Translations under genes and position numbers: made by a program
Notes under the pieces: model-generated
Seen by the model: only the letters and a program-made list of their open reading frames with translations
Databases searched by the model: none
Told to the model about the DNA's origin: nothing
Shown: positions 1 through 7,989 of the stretch, piece by piece
Position numbering within the stretch: position 1 is the first letter of the stretch
How the letters are laid out: the number at the start of each line of letters is the position of its first letter
Assembly: GCA_036555425.1 (NCBI GenBank)
Contig: DATBLL010000150.1
Span: forward strand, 1-8,723
Source: SBBV01 sp036555425
GTDB lineage: Bacteria; Pseudomonadota; Alphaproteobacteria; Bin65
Direction: 5' to 3'
DNA length: 8,723 nt

Positions 1-35
1 CGCGGGCGCGCCCTTTGGCGCGAGTGGGGGACGCG

Positions 36-516
36 ATGGCGAACGGAAGGCAAGCGACGGCCGACAGCGTAGCGGACGAGCCCAAGCCGCTGCTGCCGTT
101 CCTGGCGCCGCTTTATGCGCTGGTGGTGCCGATGGGCTGGCCCCGTGGTGCGGCTCGGCGCCGGCCTCATCCTCGCGGTGCACGGCTGGCGCAAGATCCT
201 GCTCCGCCCCGCGACCTATGTCGACGCCTTCGCGAAGATGGGCTTCGAGTCGCCGATGCGGCTCTTCTATTTCCTCATCTTAGTCGAGTTCGTGGGCGGC
301 CTCGCGGTCGCGGTCGGCTTCTTCACGCGCTTCTTCGCCGCCGCCGCCGCGATCGAGATGGCCTACATCATGTTCGCGCTCTATCTGCCCAACGGCTTCT
401 CGTGGACCGCGCGCGGCTACGAATTCGTGCTGCTCTGGGGCCTCGTCTTCGTCGCGATCTGGCTGCGCGGCGGCGGCCCCTACTCGGTCGACCGGCTCTT
501 GAAGCGGCAGCTCTAG
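36..516 (+). CDS. DoxX family membrane protein, apparent single-base frameshift
   Basis: DoxX proteins are small four-helix inner-membrane proteins, some linked to redox or thiosulfate metabolism; no specific role can be assigned here. The N-terminal part reads in one frame from ATG 36, 5 nt after a GGGGG ribosome binding site. It carries the typical opening (P-L-Y near residue 27, M-G-W-P at 33-36). The continuation, V-V-R-L-G-A-G then H-G-W-R-K, lies in the next frame. The switch falls at a CCCC run (141-144): removing one C joins the halves into a 159-aa protein of normal family length. Repaired, it has the family pattern E84-F-V-G-G, G94-F-F-T-R98 and four hydrophobic stretches (about 37-50, 76-96, 100-117, 130-143). 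An uncorrected caller would start at ATG 115, which has no ribosome binding site and loses part of the first helix. The frameshift may be a sequencing error or a real lesion. It converges on the next gene with a 21-nt gap. Confidence 0.82.
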
Positions 517-537
517 CGGCCGAAAGCAGGAGTTGCG

Positions 538-1116
538 TCAGCGCGGCGCGGCGACGGCGCCGAGCCGCCGGCGGGCGAAGCGCTCGATTTCGTCGAACGA
601 AAACGGCAGGAGGGCATCGTCGCCGGGCCAAGCCATGTCTTGGGTCAGGCACAGCTCGAGCTCCGTGCCGTGGAATTCGCCGAGCCGTATAGGCACGACC
701 TCCATCCCCTCGGCGAGAAAGCACCAGGGGCCGTCGAGCCCCGGAAAGCGCAGCCAGCGCCAGTGCGCGACCAGCAAGCCGTTCGCGCGGTGGAGGGCCC
801 AGCGCGGGTCCTCGGAAACCGAGCTCACGTCGAGCAGCAGCGTCGCGCGCGCGTACATCGGGACGAAGAGATAAATCCCGTGCTCGTGCTCGGCGAGGGC
901 CGGCGGCGCATCGTGCCACACCTCCACTTCCTCGCACACGCCGCGCGCAAGCACGGCGCGCGCCAGGGCGGCGCGGTCAGGGAGATCATTGGCGCCGGAG
1001 GGCGGCGCGGCGCCGACCAGGCGCGACCACAGCCGGCCGCCCCGTGCAGAGGTGGTCACCCCTTTGAGGGCATTCACCGCTTGCTGTGACAGCGGAACTT
1101 CGCGCACGAAAATCAT
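538..1116 (-). CDS. Hypothetical protein, 192 aa
   Basis: I do not recognise a family. The predicted protein starts M-I-F-V-R-E-V and has no signal peptide or clear membrane helix, so it is probably cytoplasmic. It is rich in Trp, Leu and acidic residues, with alternating hydrophobic stretches around G-I-Y-L-F-V-P and A-T-L-L-L-D-V that suggest beta strands. A helix-like segment near the C-terminus (S-F-D-E-I-E-R-F) is followed by an Arg-rich end. The start at ATG 1116 is chosen because residues coded further upstream are low-complexity Arg/Ser and look non-coding. A weak GGAA lies about 7 nt before it. The frame can be extended to 1710, but that part overlaps the neighbouring gene and reads as shadow sequence. 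It is convergent with the DoxX gene and lies 334 bp downstream of the next minus-strand gene, so it probably has its own promoter. Confidence 0.72.
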   Translation of the reverse strand: MIFVREVPLSQQAVNALKGVTTSARGGRLWSRLVGAAPPSGANDLPDRAALARAVLARGVCEEVEVWHDAPPALAEHEHGIYLFVPMYARATLLLDVSSVSEDPRWALHRANGLLVAHWRWLRFPGLDGPWCFLAEGMEVVPIRLGEFHGTELELCLTQDMAWPGDDALLPFSFDEIERFARRRLGAVAAPR

Positions 1117-1450
1117 GGGCGGTTTCCAGGTCGGCCTGGCGCAGGTGCAGGCTGGCGCAAAATCGTTACGGATGGGTAAGAAACGGTAAGGGGCAAGACG
1201 CCTTTTTCCCCAAAGTCTTCGTCTTTTGTCCTGATCCCCGCGCATGGATGGCGCCCGAGCCGTGGCATGGCCGAAGATCGCCGCAGGTCCTTCGAGCGCC
1301 TCGCCGACAGGCTGCGATACGGCTTGGCGTCGGCCCGACCTGAACGGCTCCAAGCGCCGGCGGTGCCGTGCTGCACGATGGTGTGGCGGATGGGCGCGGC
1401 GCCGGGTCGAGCGCGCCGTGGACCTCGACGCAACGGGGACCGGTCTCCAA
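1117..1450. other. Intergenic stretch, no gene seen
   Basis: This 334-bp gap lies between two minus-strand genes. No open frame in it has a plausible ribosome binding site or protein-like composition. The part nearest the 538-1116 gene (about 1156-1235) is less GC-rich than its surroundings. It contains GGTAAG repeats (1175 and 1190 areas) and could hold that gene's promoter, but no convincing -35/-10 pair was found. A near-palindrome at about 1435-1448 (core GACCGGTC) sits just downstream of the 1451-1936 gene and has no T-tract. Nothing else is recognisable. Confidence 0.5.
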
Positions 1451-1936
1451 TCAGAGCCGCGGCGCTGGCGCCTCCCAGAACGTGATCTGGGCGAAGCGCG
1501 CCGCCCGGGAGTGGCGCAGCACGCACACGACGTAGCGGCCCGATTTGGGGTCGTAGGCGTCGAGCGCGGCATCGCTGGCAAACGTGAAATCGAACGGCGG
1601 CACCACGCGCCGCACGCGATACCCCGCCGCGCCCAGCATCGCCGAATACGCGGCCGCGAAGTCGAGCGCCGGTTCGTCGATGACGAGCGTGATCGAGATG
1701 GCCGCCCCATAGGGCGGCTGCGGCGCGTAGTCGCCAGCCACGCTCACGCGCCCGCTCGCCGGCAAAGGCAGCCATTCGGGGAGCGGCGCCGTAAGATAGC
1801 GCACGGCTCCGCGCGCGGCCTCTTCACGCAGGCGCTCGACGGGAATCCCGGCCGCGGGCGCCATCGCGGGCAGCGTTTGCCACGCGAACAGAGTCGTGCC
1901 GATCACCAGCGCCGCGATCGCGAACCCGCGCAGCAT
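1451..1936 (-). CDS. Hypothetical N-terminally anchored or secreted protein, 161 aa
   Basis: No family recognised. The N-terminus M-L-R-G-F-A-I-A-A-L-V-I-G has one positive charge followed by about 16 hydrophobic residues, fitting a signal peptide or a single membrane anchor, with the remaining roughly 135 residues outside the cytoplasm. The body contains a strand-like segment A-A-I-S-I-T-L-V-I-D and a helix A-A-A-Y-S-A-M-L-G-A-A-G-Y, a pattern of small alpha/beta domains. ATG 1936 is preferred over the in-frame TTG 1954 because GGGGGA lies 4 nt before it and because it places the charged residue at the start of the hydrophobic segment. Separated from the upstream cupin gene by 128 bp, so co-transcription is uncertain. 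Confidence 0.75.
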   Translation of the reverse strand: MLRGFAIAALVIGTTLFAWQTLPAMAPAAGIPVERLREEAARGAVRYLTAPLPEWLPLPASGRVSVAGDYAPQPPYGAAISITLVIDEPALDFAAAYSAMLGAAGYRVRRVVPPFDFTFASDAALDAYDPKSGRYVVCVLRHSRAARFAQITFWEAPAPRL

Positions 1937-2033
1937 TCCGTCCCCCGCAGCCAATTGCGCGCAAGGGTAAGGCCGCGCGGTTGCTCAACCCTTAGCGAAC
2001 CGAAAAGCGCCGCCCGCGATCGCGGCCGCCGCA

Positions 2034-2059
2034 GCCGGCCCGCCGATAAGCCGGCCGGC
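2034..2059 (-). terminator. Possible hairpin terminator after the cupin gene
   Basis: GCCGGCC (2034-2040) and GGCCGGC (2053-2059) form a perfect 7-bp stem with a 12-nt loop, 5 nt beyond the stop codon of the cupin gene in its reading direction. No T-tract follows, so it is not a classical intrinsic terminator. It could instead protect the 3' end or assist Rho-dependent ending. Confidence 0.3.
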
Positions 2060-2064
2060 CCCGC

Positions 2065-2427
2065 TCAGCGCCGGTCCGCTTCGTTGAGTGCGTCGATCGG
2101 GAAGAAGTCGTAGGGCGCGCCGCTTTGCACGATGAGATAGCGCGCGGGCACGTCGGCCGGATTGAGGACGCGGTGCGCCTTTCGCGGCGGCACGTGGCAG
2201 TGCTGGCCGGGGCGCAGCTCGTGGCGGACGAGCGGCATCCGCGTCTCCACGACGACCGTGCCCGAGAGGCAATACATGCGGTCGAAATTGCTGTGGTAGT
2301 GCCAAGGCAGCGCCTGGCGCGGCGCCAGCTCGAGCTCGGCCACGCGCGTCGTCTCTTCGTCGACGAGGAGCACCTCGCTCGCGACGTCGCCCACCCCCGG
2401 CGGCCTCGCGCAAACGCCTTTGGTCAT
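2065..2427 (-). CDS. Small single-domain cupin protein
   Basis: A 120-aa protein made almost entirely of one cupin beta-barrel, a metal-binding fold found in dioxygenases, isomerases and small-molecule sensors; the substrate cannot be told from sequence. Motif 1 is visible at residues 42-55 (W-H43-Y-H45-S-N-F-D49 then L-S-G). Motif 2 is at 74-89 (G then V-P-P-R-K-A-H85 then N89). The three metal-binding His (43, 45, 85) are present, but the usual motif-1 Glu is replaced by Asp49 or Arg50. The start at ATG 2427 is well supported by GGAGG 6 nt upstream; earlier in-frame starts lack such a site. The flanking PNPOx-like gene is transcribed the same way, 102 bp upstream. A 6-bp GCCGCC/GGCGGC hairpin (2464-2482) lies in that gap, so the two may or may not share a transcript. 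Confidence 0.9.
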   Translation of the reverse strand: MTKGVCARPPGVGDVASEVLLVDEETTRVAELELAPRQALPWHYHSNFDRMYCLSGTVVVETRMPLVRHELRPGQHCHVPPRKAHRVLNPADVPARYLIVQSGAPYDFFPIDALNEADRR

Positions 2428-2529
2428 GCCCCGCCTCCGCTGCTCGTGCCGCGCGAGGCTAGCGCCGCCGCGATCCGGCGGCAAATCGGGCGTCGGCGGG
2501 AACGCCGCGGTCGCTTTTCCTTCCTTCGG

Positions 2530-2976
2530 CTAGACGTCGACGAGATCGGTGTGGCCGAAGCCTTTCGTGTAATCGAGCACCGAGATGACCTTGGGCTCGA
2601 GGCGAAAGACGCGGACCTCCTCGGGCTTGGGCTTGGGCATGGCGGCGTATTCGGGATATTTCTTCACCAGCAGCGCCGTGAAGTTTTCCAGCTCGGCAGG
2701 ATCGTCAACCCGCTTGGCATGCGCCGCCATGGAAAGGCCCGCGATCGCCATCGGATCGGGCGTGTCGCGGTCGATGGTGAGCGACACCCGGTCGTCGCGG
2801 GCCAGATTGCGCGCCTTCTGACTGTCGGCGCCGCAGAGGAAGTAGAGGTTCAGGCCGTCGCTCGCATAGCCCACCGTCGTCGCCTGCGGCCAGCCGTCGG
2901 GGCGCAACGTCGCCACGGTCATGAGCCGATGCTGATCGAGGAGTTCGAGAATCTTCCGCTTGAGCGCGTCATCCAT
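2530..2976 (-). CDS. Pyridoxamine 5'-phosphate oxidase-like flavoprotein
   Basis: A 148-aa protein of the PNPOx-like split-barrel superfamily. These bind FMN, F420 or heme and reduce or oxidise small substrates; short members resemble general stress protein 26. The features are typical: R17-L-M-T-V-A-T-L then D-G-W-P (27-30), A-T-T-V-G-Y, L-Y-F-L-C-G-A (44-50), a cofactor-phosphate region S52-Q-K-A-R-N-L, and strand V-S-L-T-I-D (64-69). A C-terminal V-R-V-F-R-L-E-P-K-V-I-S-V-L-D-Y strand pair follows, as is common in the family. It is too short to be PdxH, so true pyridoxamine phosphate oxidase activity is unlikely. ATG 2976 is chosen because AAGGAAG lies about 6 nt upstream; the extension to 3039 is Arg-rich and lacks a binding site. 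Probably cytoplasmic and transcribed alone, with gaps of about 100 bp on both sides. Confidence 0.92.
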   Translation of the reverse strand: MDDALKRKILELLDQHRLMTVATLRPDGWPQATTVGYASDGLNLYFLCGADSQKARNLARDDRVSLTIDRDTPDPMAIAGLSMAAHAKRVDDPAELENFTALLVKKYPEYAAMPKPKPEEVRVFRLEPKVISVLDYTKGFGHTDLVDV

Positions 2977-3077
2977 GGCCGCTTCCTTTCGCAATCGCTG
3001 ACACCGCCGAAAAGGTTCGGGCGGCCCTATGATCGCCACCGCCGCGAAGGCGGGGCTTGCTTCGGCGCTTCAGGCGT

Positions 3078-3557
3078 TCACTGCACCCGCTGCACGGTCA
3101 CGACGCTGTTGCCGCCGACCGTCGCCTGCAGCATGCGGCCGTCGAAGCGGCTTACCACCCAGGTGTCCGACATCGGCCGCGTCATCGGCCGGTTCATATA
3201 GAATTTGGGCTCGTAGTCGCGCAGCTGGAAATGGATCCAGTTCTGCACGATCGAGTAGGTGCCGACGTCGCGCGTCATCGGCGTGCCGGCGACATTGGCG
3301 CGGCTATAGGTGCCGTTGGGGAAAAAGATCACCTCGACCGAGAAGGTGCCGATCGGCGACTGCTCCTGGCCGCGCCAGACGCCCGAAAGCGTCTGCGGCG
3401 CGAGCGGCGTCTGTGCGCGGGCCGGCGCCGCCGCGAAGGGCAGCAGCGAAAGCATGCCGCCCAAGAGCGCGAGCGCCGCAGCGCGGCGGCCGATCGCGGA
3501 CGACGGCGTGGCGGCGCAGGCCGGGGCCTGGGCGGATCGAAGGGACAGGCGATGCAT
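3078..3557 (-). CDS. Secreted small beta-rich protein, possibly Tat-exported
   Basis: A 159-aa protein with a long N-region ending in G-R-R (23-25), a hydrophobic core (about 26-44) and a clear A-R-A cleavage site after residue 48. The twin Arg and long N-region hint at Tat export, but the motif is incomplete, so Sec is equally possible. The mature part, about 111 residues, begins with L-S-G-V-W-R-G. It has regularly alternating strands (F-S-V-E-V-I-F-F-P-N-G-T-Y, V-G-T-Y-S-I, W-I-H-F-Q-L) and ends S-R-F-D-G-R-M-L-Q-A-T-V-G-G. This layout resembles lipocalin-like small barrels, but I cannot name a family. The start at ATG 3557 has GAGG about 8 nt upstream; the extension to 3692 has no ribosome binding site and is not protein-like. 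It is divergent from the terminase-like gene across a 350-bp gap. Confidence 0.8.
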   Translation of the reverse strand: MHRLSLRSAQAPACAATPSSAIGRRAAALALLGGMLSLLPFAAAPARAQTPLAPQTLSGVWRGQEQSPIGTFSVEVIFFPNGTYSRANVAGTPMTRDVGTYSIVQNWIHFQLRDYEPKFYMNRPMTRPMSDTWVVSRFDGRMLQATVGGNSVVTVQRVQ

Positions 3558-3907
3558 GGGGGAATCCTCGGCTGATCGGTCCCCCTCGTCTCGCACCGGT
3601 CCGCGGCGGCGGCCATGAGCCAAATCAAAACGGCGGAGCGGCGCCGGATCGGGAAAATGCCCGGCATCCGGTCCGGCCCGCTCATCGCTCAATCGCCCCC
3701 GAGCATAAGGATTGGACCAGGCGACGAATACGTCGGGCCGCGCGCGCCGGTGCCGCCACTTGTCTTCGCCCCGGCCGCGCGCGCGGCGCGGCGGATCGGC
3801 GGCCGCCTCGCTTCTCCCAAGCCGGCATCTTCAAACGCTCGGGTCGATCGAAGGCTCTTGATATTTTTCCTATTTTGATCTATGTTTGTTCTTTTCGCGA
3901 GTTGCCC
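3558..3907. other. Divergent intergenic region
   Basis: These 350 bp separate the minus-strand secreted protein gene from the plus-strand terminase-like gene. No open frame is credible. Most of the stretch is as GC-rich as the genes. The last 50 bp (about 3855-3895) turn abruptly AT-rich and contain the promoter described separately. No clear promoter for the minus-strand gene was found. Confidence 0.5.
3858..3886 (+). promoter_or_regulatory. Sigma-70-like promoter of the terminase-like gene
   Basis: TTGATA (3858-3863) and TATGTT (3881-3886) are separated by exactly 17 bp, inside the most AT-rich segment of the window. Five of six bases match the -35 consensus and four of six the -10. A start near 3893 would leave a leader of only about 15 nt before ATG 3908, and that leader has no good Shine-Dalgarno sequence. 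Confidence 0.5.
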
Positions 3908-4753
3908 ATGCCCTACGATCCGCAATCGCCCGCACCCGCCGCCTCGGAACCGACCGCGCCGCGCGAACTACCCGCGCCGCACGCCGGGCCCGCGGTCCTT
4001 CGCCCGCAGCCGCCGCCATCGGGCCCCGCAATGGTTTCGATCCCGCCGCGCCCCGGCTGGTCCGACCGGCCGGCCCACGAATGGCAGACCGAATATCGCG
4101 AAGGCCTGCCCTATTGGCAGCAGCGGGATCCGGTTCCGCCCCAGCCGGAGCATCCGCCCGAGCTCGAGACGCCGGGCGAGGCACTCAGCGAACGGCAGGA
4201 AGCCTTCTGCCGCGCCTATGTCGAGCGCCCCGTCGCCGCCAAGGCGGCGCGCCTCGCCGGCTATTCGCCGGCCGACGCGAAGCGCCAAGCGAACCGGCTC
4301 CTGAAGCACCCGCTCATCATCCGCCGCATCTACGAGCTGCGCGACATCCGCGGCAAAGACCACCTCGTCCGGCGCGACACCATCATCGATCAGGCCGAAG
4401 CGGTATTCGAGGCGGCGATGGAAAAGGCCGATTACTACGCCGCGATGCAGGCGCTCACCATGAAGGCCCGCCTCGCGGGTTTCGCCGATTATCTTCCCGG
4501 CGTGCGCATCATGCGCCGCGATCCCCGCGACTACGAGCAGGAGTTCTGGGCGCGCGCCCACGCGGCCGAGCAGAAGCTCACGGCGCTGCGCTTCGGCGAA
4601 TTCGCCGGGGGTCCGGTGGACGGACACGACGCCTACGAGGCGATGCGCGAGGCGGAAATGCGCGCGGAAGGCGCCGAGGCCGAGGCGAACCGGATTGCAA
4701 GGCGCGGCGCGGACGAACGCGAGCGCAAGGCGCGCGACAAGGGGCACGCGTGA
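3908..4753 (+). CDS. Orphan phage terminase small subunit-like protein
   Basis: A 281-aa protein. In phages the small terminase subunit binds packaging sites and hands DNA to the large subunit; here no large terminase, portal or capsid gene is present, so the role is open and DNA binding is the safest inference. Residues 1-90 are Pro-rich and probably disordered. Residues 92-147 match the Terminase_2-type helix-turn-helix: L-S-E-R-Q-E-A-F, then A-A-K-A-A-R-L-A-G-Y-S, then A-N-R-L-L-K-H-P-L-I. A helical segment with Y-A-A-M-Q-A-L-T-M-K-A-R-L-A-G-F (177-192) looks like the oligomerisation part that follows in true small subunits. The C-terminus (245-280) is a charged Ala/Glu/Arg helix, perhaps a coiled coil. 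ATG 3908 is chosen because the Pro-rich reading begins there and a promoter lies just upstream; the frame stays open far upstream but reads as Arg-rich shadow. Two repeat arrays begin 10 bp after the stop. It may be a prophage remnant or a domesticated regulator. Confidence 0.85.
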   Translation: MPYDPQSPAPAASEPTAPRELPAPHAGPAVLRPQPPPSGPAMVSIPPRPGWSDRPAHEWQTEYREGLPYWQQRDPVPPQPEHPPELETPGEALSERQEAFCRAYVERPVAAKAARLAGYSPADAKRQANRLLKHPLIIRRIYELRDIRGKDHLVRRDTIIDQAEAVFEAAMEKADYYAAMQALTMKARLAGFADYLPGVRIMRRDPRDYEQEFWARAHAAEQKLTALRFGEFAGGPVDGHDAYEAMREAEMRAEGAEAEANRIARRGADERERKARDKGHA

Positions 4754-4763
4754 GCGCTGCGAT

Positions 4764-4800
4764 TGTCCACCAATGTCCACCTTTGTCCACGATTGTCCAC
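4764..4800 (+). repeat. Four TGTCCAC units at exact 10-bp spacing
   Basis: TGTCCAC occurs at 4764, 4774, 4784 and 4794, each unit 10 bp after the last, with the three intervening bases varying. The spacing puts all copies on about the same DNA face, as expected for cooperative protein binding. The extended unit TTGTCCACC shares 7 of 9 bases with the DnaA box TTATCCACA. The array starts 10 bp after the stop codon of the terminase-like gene. Confidence 0.85.
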
Positions 4801-4877
4801 CTTCCAGGCCCCCTGGCGGGCCGAGCCGCCGCTTTCGCCACTTTCCCCACCCCGGCGCGCTCCGTCGCGGTCCGCGC

Positions 4878-5015
4878 AAAAGCCAACAAAAGCCAAGGCG
4901 GCAGCGGCGAAAAGCCAAGGAAAGCCAAGCTGCCGAGGGCGCAGAAGCCAAGAAAAGCCAAGGCGGGCGCCCGCGAAAAGCCAAGAAAAGCCAACAAGAG
5001 CCAAGAAAAGCCAAG
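4878..5015 (+). repeat. Ten AGCCAA units in 10-bp doublets, about 33-bp superperiod
   Basis: AGCCAA begins at 4881, 4891, 4913, 4923, 4946, 4956, 4979, 4989, 4999 and 5009. Most units extend to AAAAGCCAAG. Members of a doublet are exactly 10 bp apart; successive doublets start 32, 33 and 33 bp apart, and the last four units run continuously at 10 bp. GC-rich spacers of about 12-13 bp separate doublets. Short A-tracts phased with the helix suggest intrinsic curvature. The array ends about 33 bp before the possible acs -35 site. Confidence 0.88.
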
Positions 5016-5047
5016 CGCGTCGCGCTCCGCGGCCGCGGTCCCGCCTC

Positions 5048-5077
5048 GTGACTCTTTGCCCCTTTGCCGGTTATGAG
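5048..5077 (+). promoter_or_regulatory. Possible acs promoter
   Basis: GTGACT (5048-5053) and TATGAG (5072-5077) are 18 bp apart, each matching four of six sigma-70 consensus bases. A start near 5085 would give a leader of about 75 nt. The match is modest, and other sites upstream are possible. Confidence 0.3.
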
Positions 5078-5158
5078 AGGCGCTGTCATTCTCGCCCTCG
5101 AACGCGCGGCCGCCGGGGCGGCGGCGCACCAAGCGACGAAAAACTCGGGAGAAACGCG

Positions 5159-7090
<1,932 letters not shown>

Positions 7091-7113
7091 CCGCCATCGC
7101 ACAACAGCGCAAC

Positions 7114-7264
7114 CATCATCCTCAGCGCCGGGCCGAGGGCCCGCGCGATGGATCGTGCGCGCGCGCGAGCGGTTGCGCGAAGGGAGAGCACCACGTGTCT
7201 GCGGCTCGACTCATAGCCAAGAGATCCATCGCGCCTGCCTTCGGCAGGCCGCTCAGGATGACGA
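7114..7264. repeat. Nested palindromic repeat element, about 150 bp
   Basis: Two arms face each other. The inner ends are a perfect 12-bp inverted repeat, GCGCGATGGATC (7143-7154) against GATCCATCGCGC (7223-7234). The outer ends CATCCTCAGCG (7117-7127) and CGCTCAGGATG (7250-7260) pair with one mismatch. Each arm contains its own hairpin: CGGGCC-GAG-GGCCCG (7129-7143) on the left and GCCTGCC-TTC-GGCAGGC (7233-7249) on the right. The central part (7155-7222) is not palindromic. The design resembles dispersed palindromic elements common between genes in Rhizobiales-type genomes, from general knowledge; copy number could not be checked here. It starts 23 bp after the acs stop and runs into the start of the next gene. 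Confidence 0.75.
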
Positions 7265-7980
7265 TCGTGGCGTGCGCGCTCGGTCTTGCGAGCGCCGCCG
7301 GTCTCGCCGCGCCCGCGGCGGCCGAGGCGCGGAAGAGCTACAACTTCCTCGAGCTGCCCTGGGGCGCGAGCATGGAAGCGGCGCGCACGAAGCTCGAGAA
7401 GGCGGGCTTCCGCGTCGCGCGCAATCCGGTCGAGGGGCATCAGGAGGAATTCGTCGTCGTCGGCCTCCACGCCTCGATCGCCACGGTCGACCGCGGCAAG
7501 CGCCTCATCGCCACCGGCAAGATCGCGGGCCAGCCGGTCCAGGTCGATCTCGCCTTCGACAAGGAGGAGCGGCTCAACCACGTCATCGTCACGTCCAAAT
7601 ACTGGGACGGCACGATCCCGGGCGCCAAGACGATGGTCGATCTCGCGACCCGCATCACGATGTTCTACGAGCTGCGCTACGGGCCGGCGATCAAGCGCAA
7701 GGAAGACGGCTGGGTCGATACCGCGCTCTGGCCGCGCGCCGGCGACGGCAGCCTGCTCGCGCTCTATGTGCGCGGCACCGAGGGCTTCATGTTCAGCCCG
7801 TCCTACAAGACCGCGCTGCGCGTCGACTTCGTCGGCGGCAAGATCGCCGAGACGAGCCGGATCGAGATGCCGCCCGAGTCCGAGAAGGAGCCGCCGAAGC
7901 CCAAGCCGCTGACCAAGGAAGAACTGCGGCGCGAATATCAGAAGGACCCGTCCGAGTTCATCCCGCCGCCCCGGCGCTGA
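7195..7980 (+). CDS. Exported protein of unknown function, paralogue 1
   Basis: No family recognised. From GTG 7195 the protein has 261 aa: an Arg/Lys-bearing N-region, a hydrophobic core (about 23-42) and a cleavage site near A43-E-A45, giving a periplasmic or envelope protein of about 216 residues. The mature part contains L-P-W-G, A-G-F-R-V, G-L-H-A, D-R-G-K-R-L-I-A, G-Q-P-V-Q-V-D-L-A-F and R-L-N-H-V-I, then K-Y-W. It ends in a Pro/charged tail (P-P-K-P-K-P then P-P-P-R-R). The motifs recur in the gene that follows. Start choice is uncertain: GTG 7195 has AAGGGAG 8 nt upstream and gives a positively charged signal peptide, while ATG 7258 lacks a binding site and leaves the signal peptide without charge. 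Both starts lie inside the palindromic element, which seems to have supplied the present 5' end. Confidence 0.85.
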   Translation: MSAARLIAKRSIAPAFGRPLRMTIVACALGLASAAGLAAPAAAEARKSYNFLELPWGASMEAARTKLEKAGFRVARNPVEGHQEEFVVVGLHASIATVDRGKRLIATGKIAGQPVQVDLAFDKEERLNHVIVTSKYWDGTIPGAKTMVDLATRITMFYELRYGPAIKRKEDGWVDTALWPRAGDGSLLALYVRGTEGFMFSPSYKTALRVDFVGGKIAETSRIEMPPESEKEPPKPKPLTKEELRREYQKDPSEFIPPPRR

Positions 7981-7989
7981 ATCCGCCGA

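Larger units (their letters stand above)
4754..5158. other. Repeat-bearing intergenic region upstream of acs
   Basis: These 405 bp hold the TGTCCAC array (4764-4800), a GC- and C-rich linker, the AGCCAA array (4878-5015), a possible promoter (5048-5077) and the acs ribosome binding site. All three plus-strand frames and several minus frames are open through much of it because the repeats lack stop codons. Their translations are low-complexity (Lys-rich on plus, Leu/Phe-rich on minus), and I do not regard any as a gene. Confidence 0.6.

Noticed and set aside
7..22. Hairpin CGCGCC/GGCGCG at the left edge as a terminator or regulator
   Set aside because: Six-bp GC stems are frequent in sequence this GC-rich, no T-tract follows, and the upstream context is outside the window.
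1244..2113. A 289-codon plus-strand open frame
   Set aside because: Arg-rich antisense shadow of the minus-strand genes, with no binding site and no recognisable domain.
3039..3053. CCGCC/GGCGG hairpin as terminator of the 3078-3557 gene
   Set aside because: Only five base pairs with no T-tract, 25 nt beyond the stop; not distinguishable from chance at this GC content.
3908..4753. Intact prophage
   Set aside because: Only one phage-like gene is present. There is no large terminase, portal, capsid, integrase or attachment-site pair in the window.
4764..4800. Replication origin based on DnaA-box-like repeats
   Set aside because: The match is only 7 of 9 bases. There is no dnaA, parAB or rep gene nearby and no AT-rich unwinding region beside the array.
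4754..5051. The AGCCAA array as a Lys-rich (K-P-R-K-A-K) histone-H1-like coding tail
   Set aside because: The first doublet spacing of 32 bp shifts the frame relative to the later 33-bp spacings, all three frames are equally open, and no start with a binding site precedes it.
4763..5158. N-terminal extension of acs from TTG 4763, open in the same frame through the repeats
   Set aside because: It would add about 132 low-complexity residues not found in Acs proteins. ATG 5159 has a ribosome binding site and gives the normal length.
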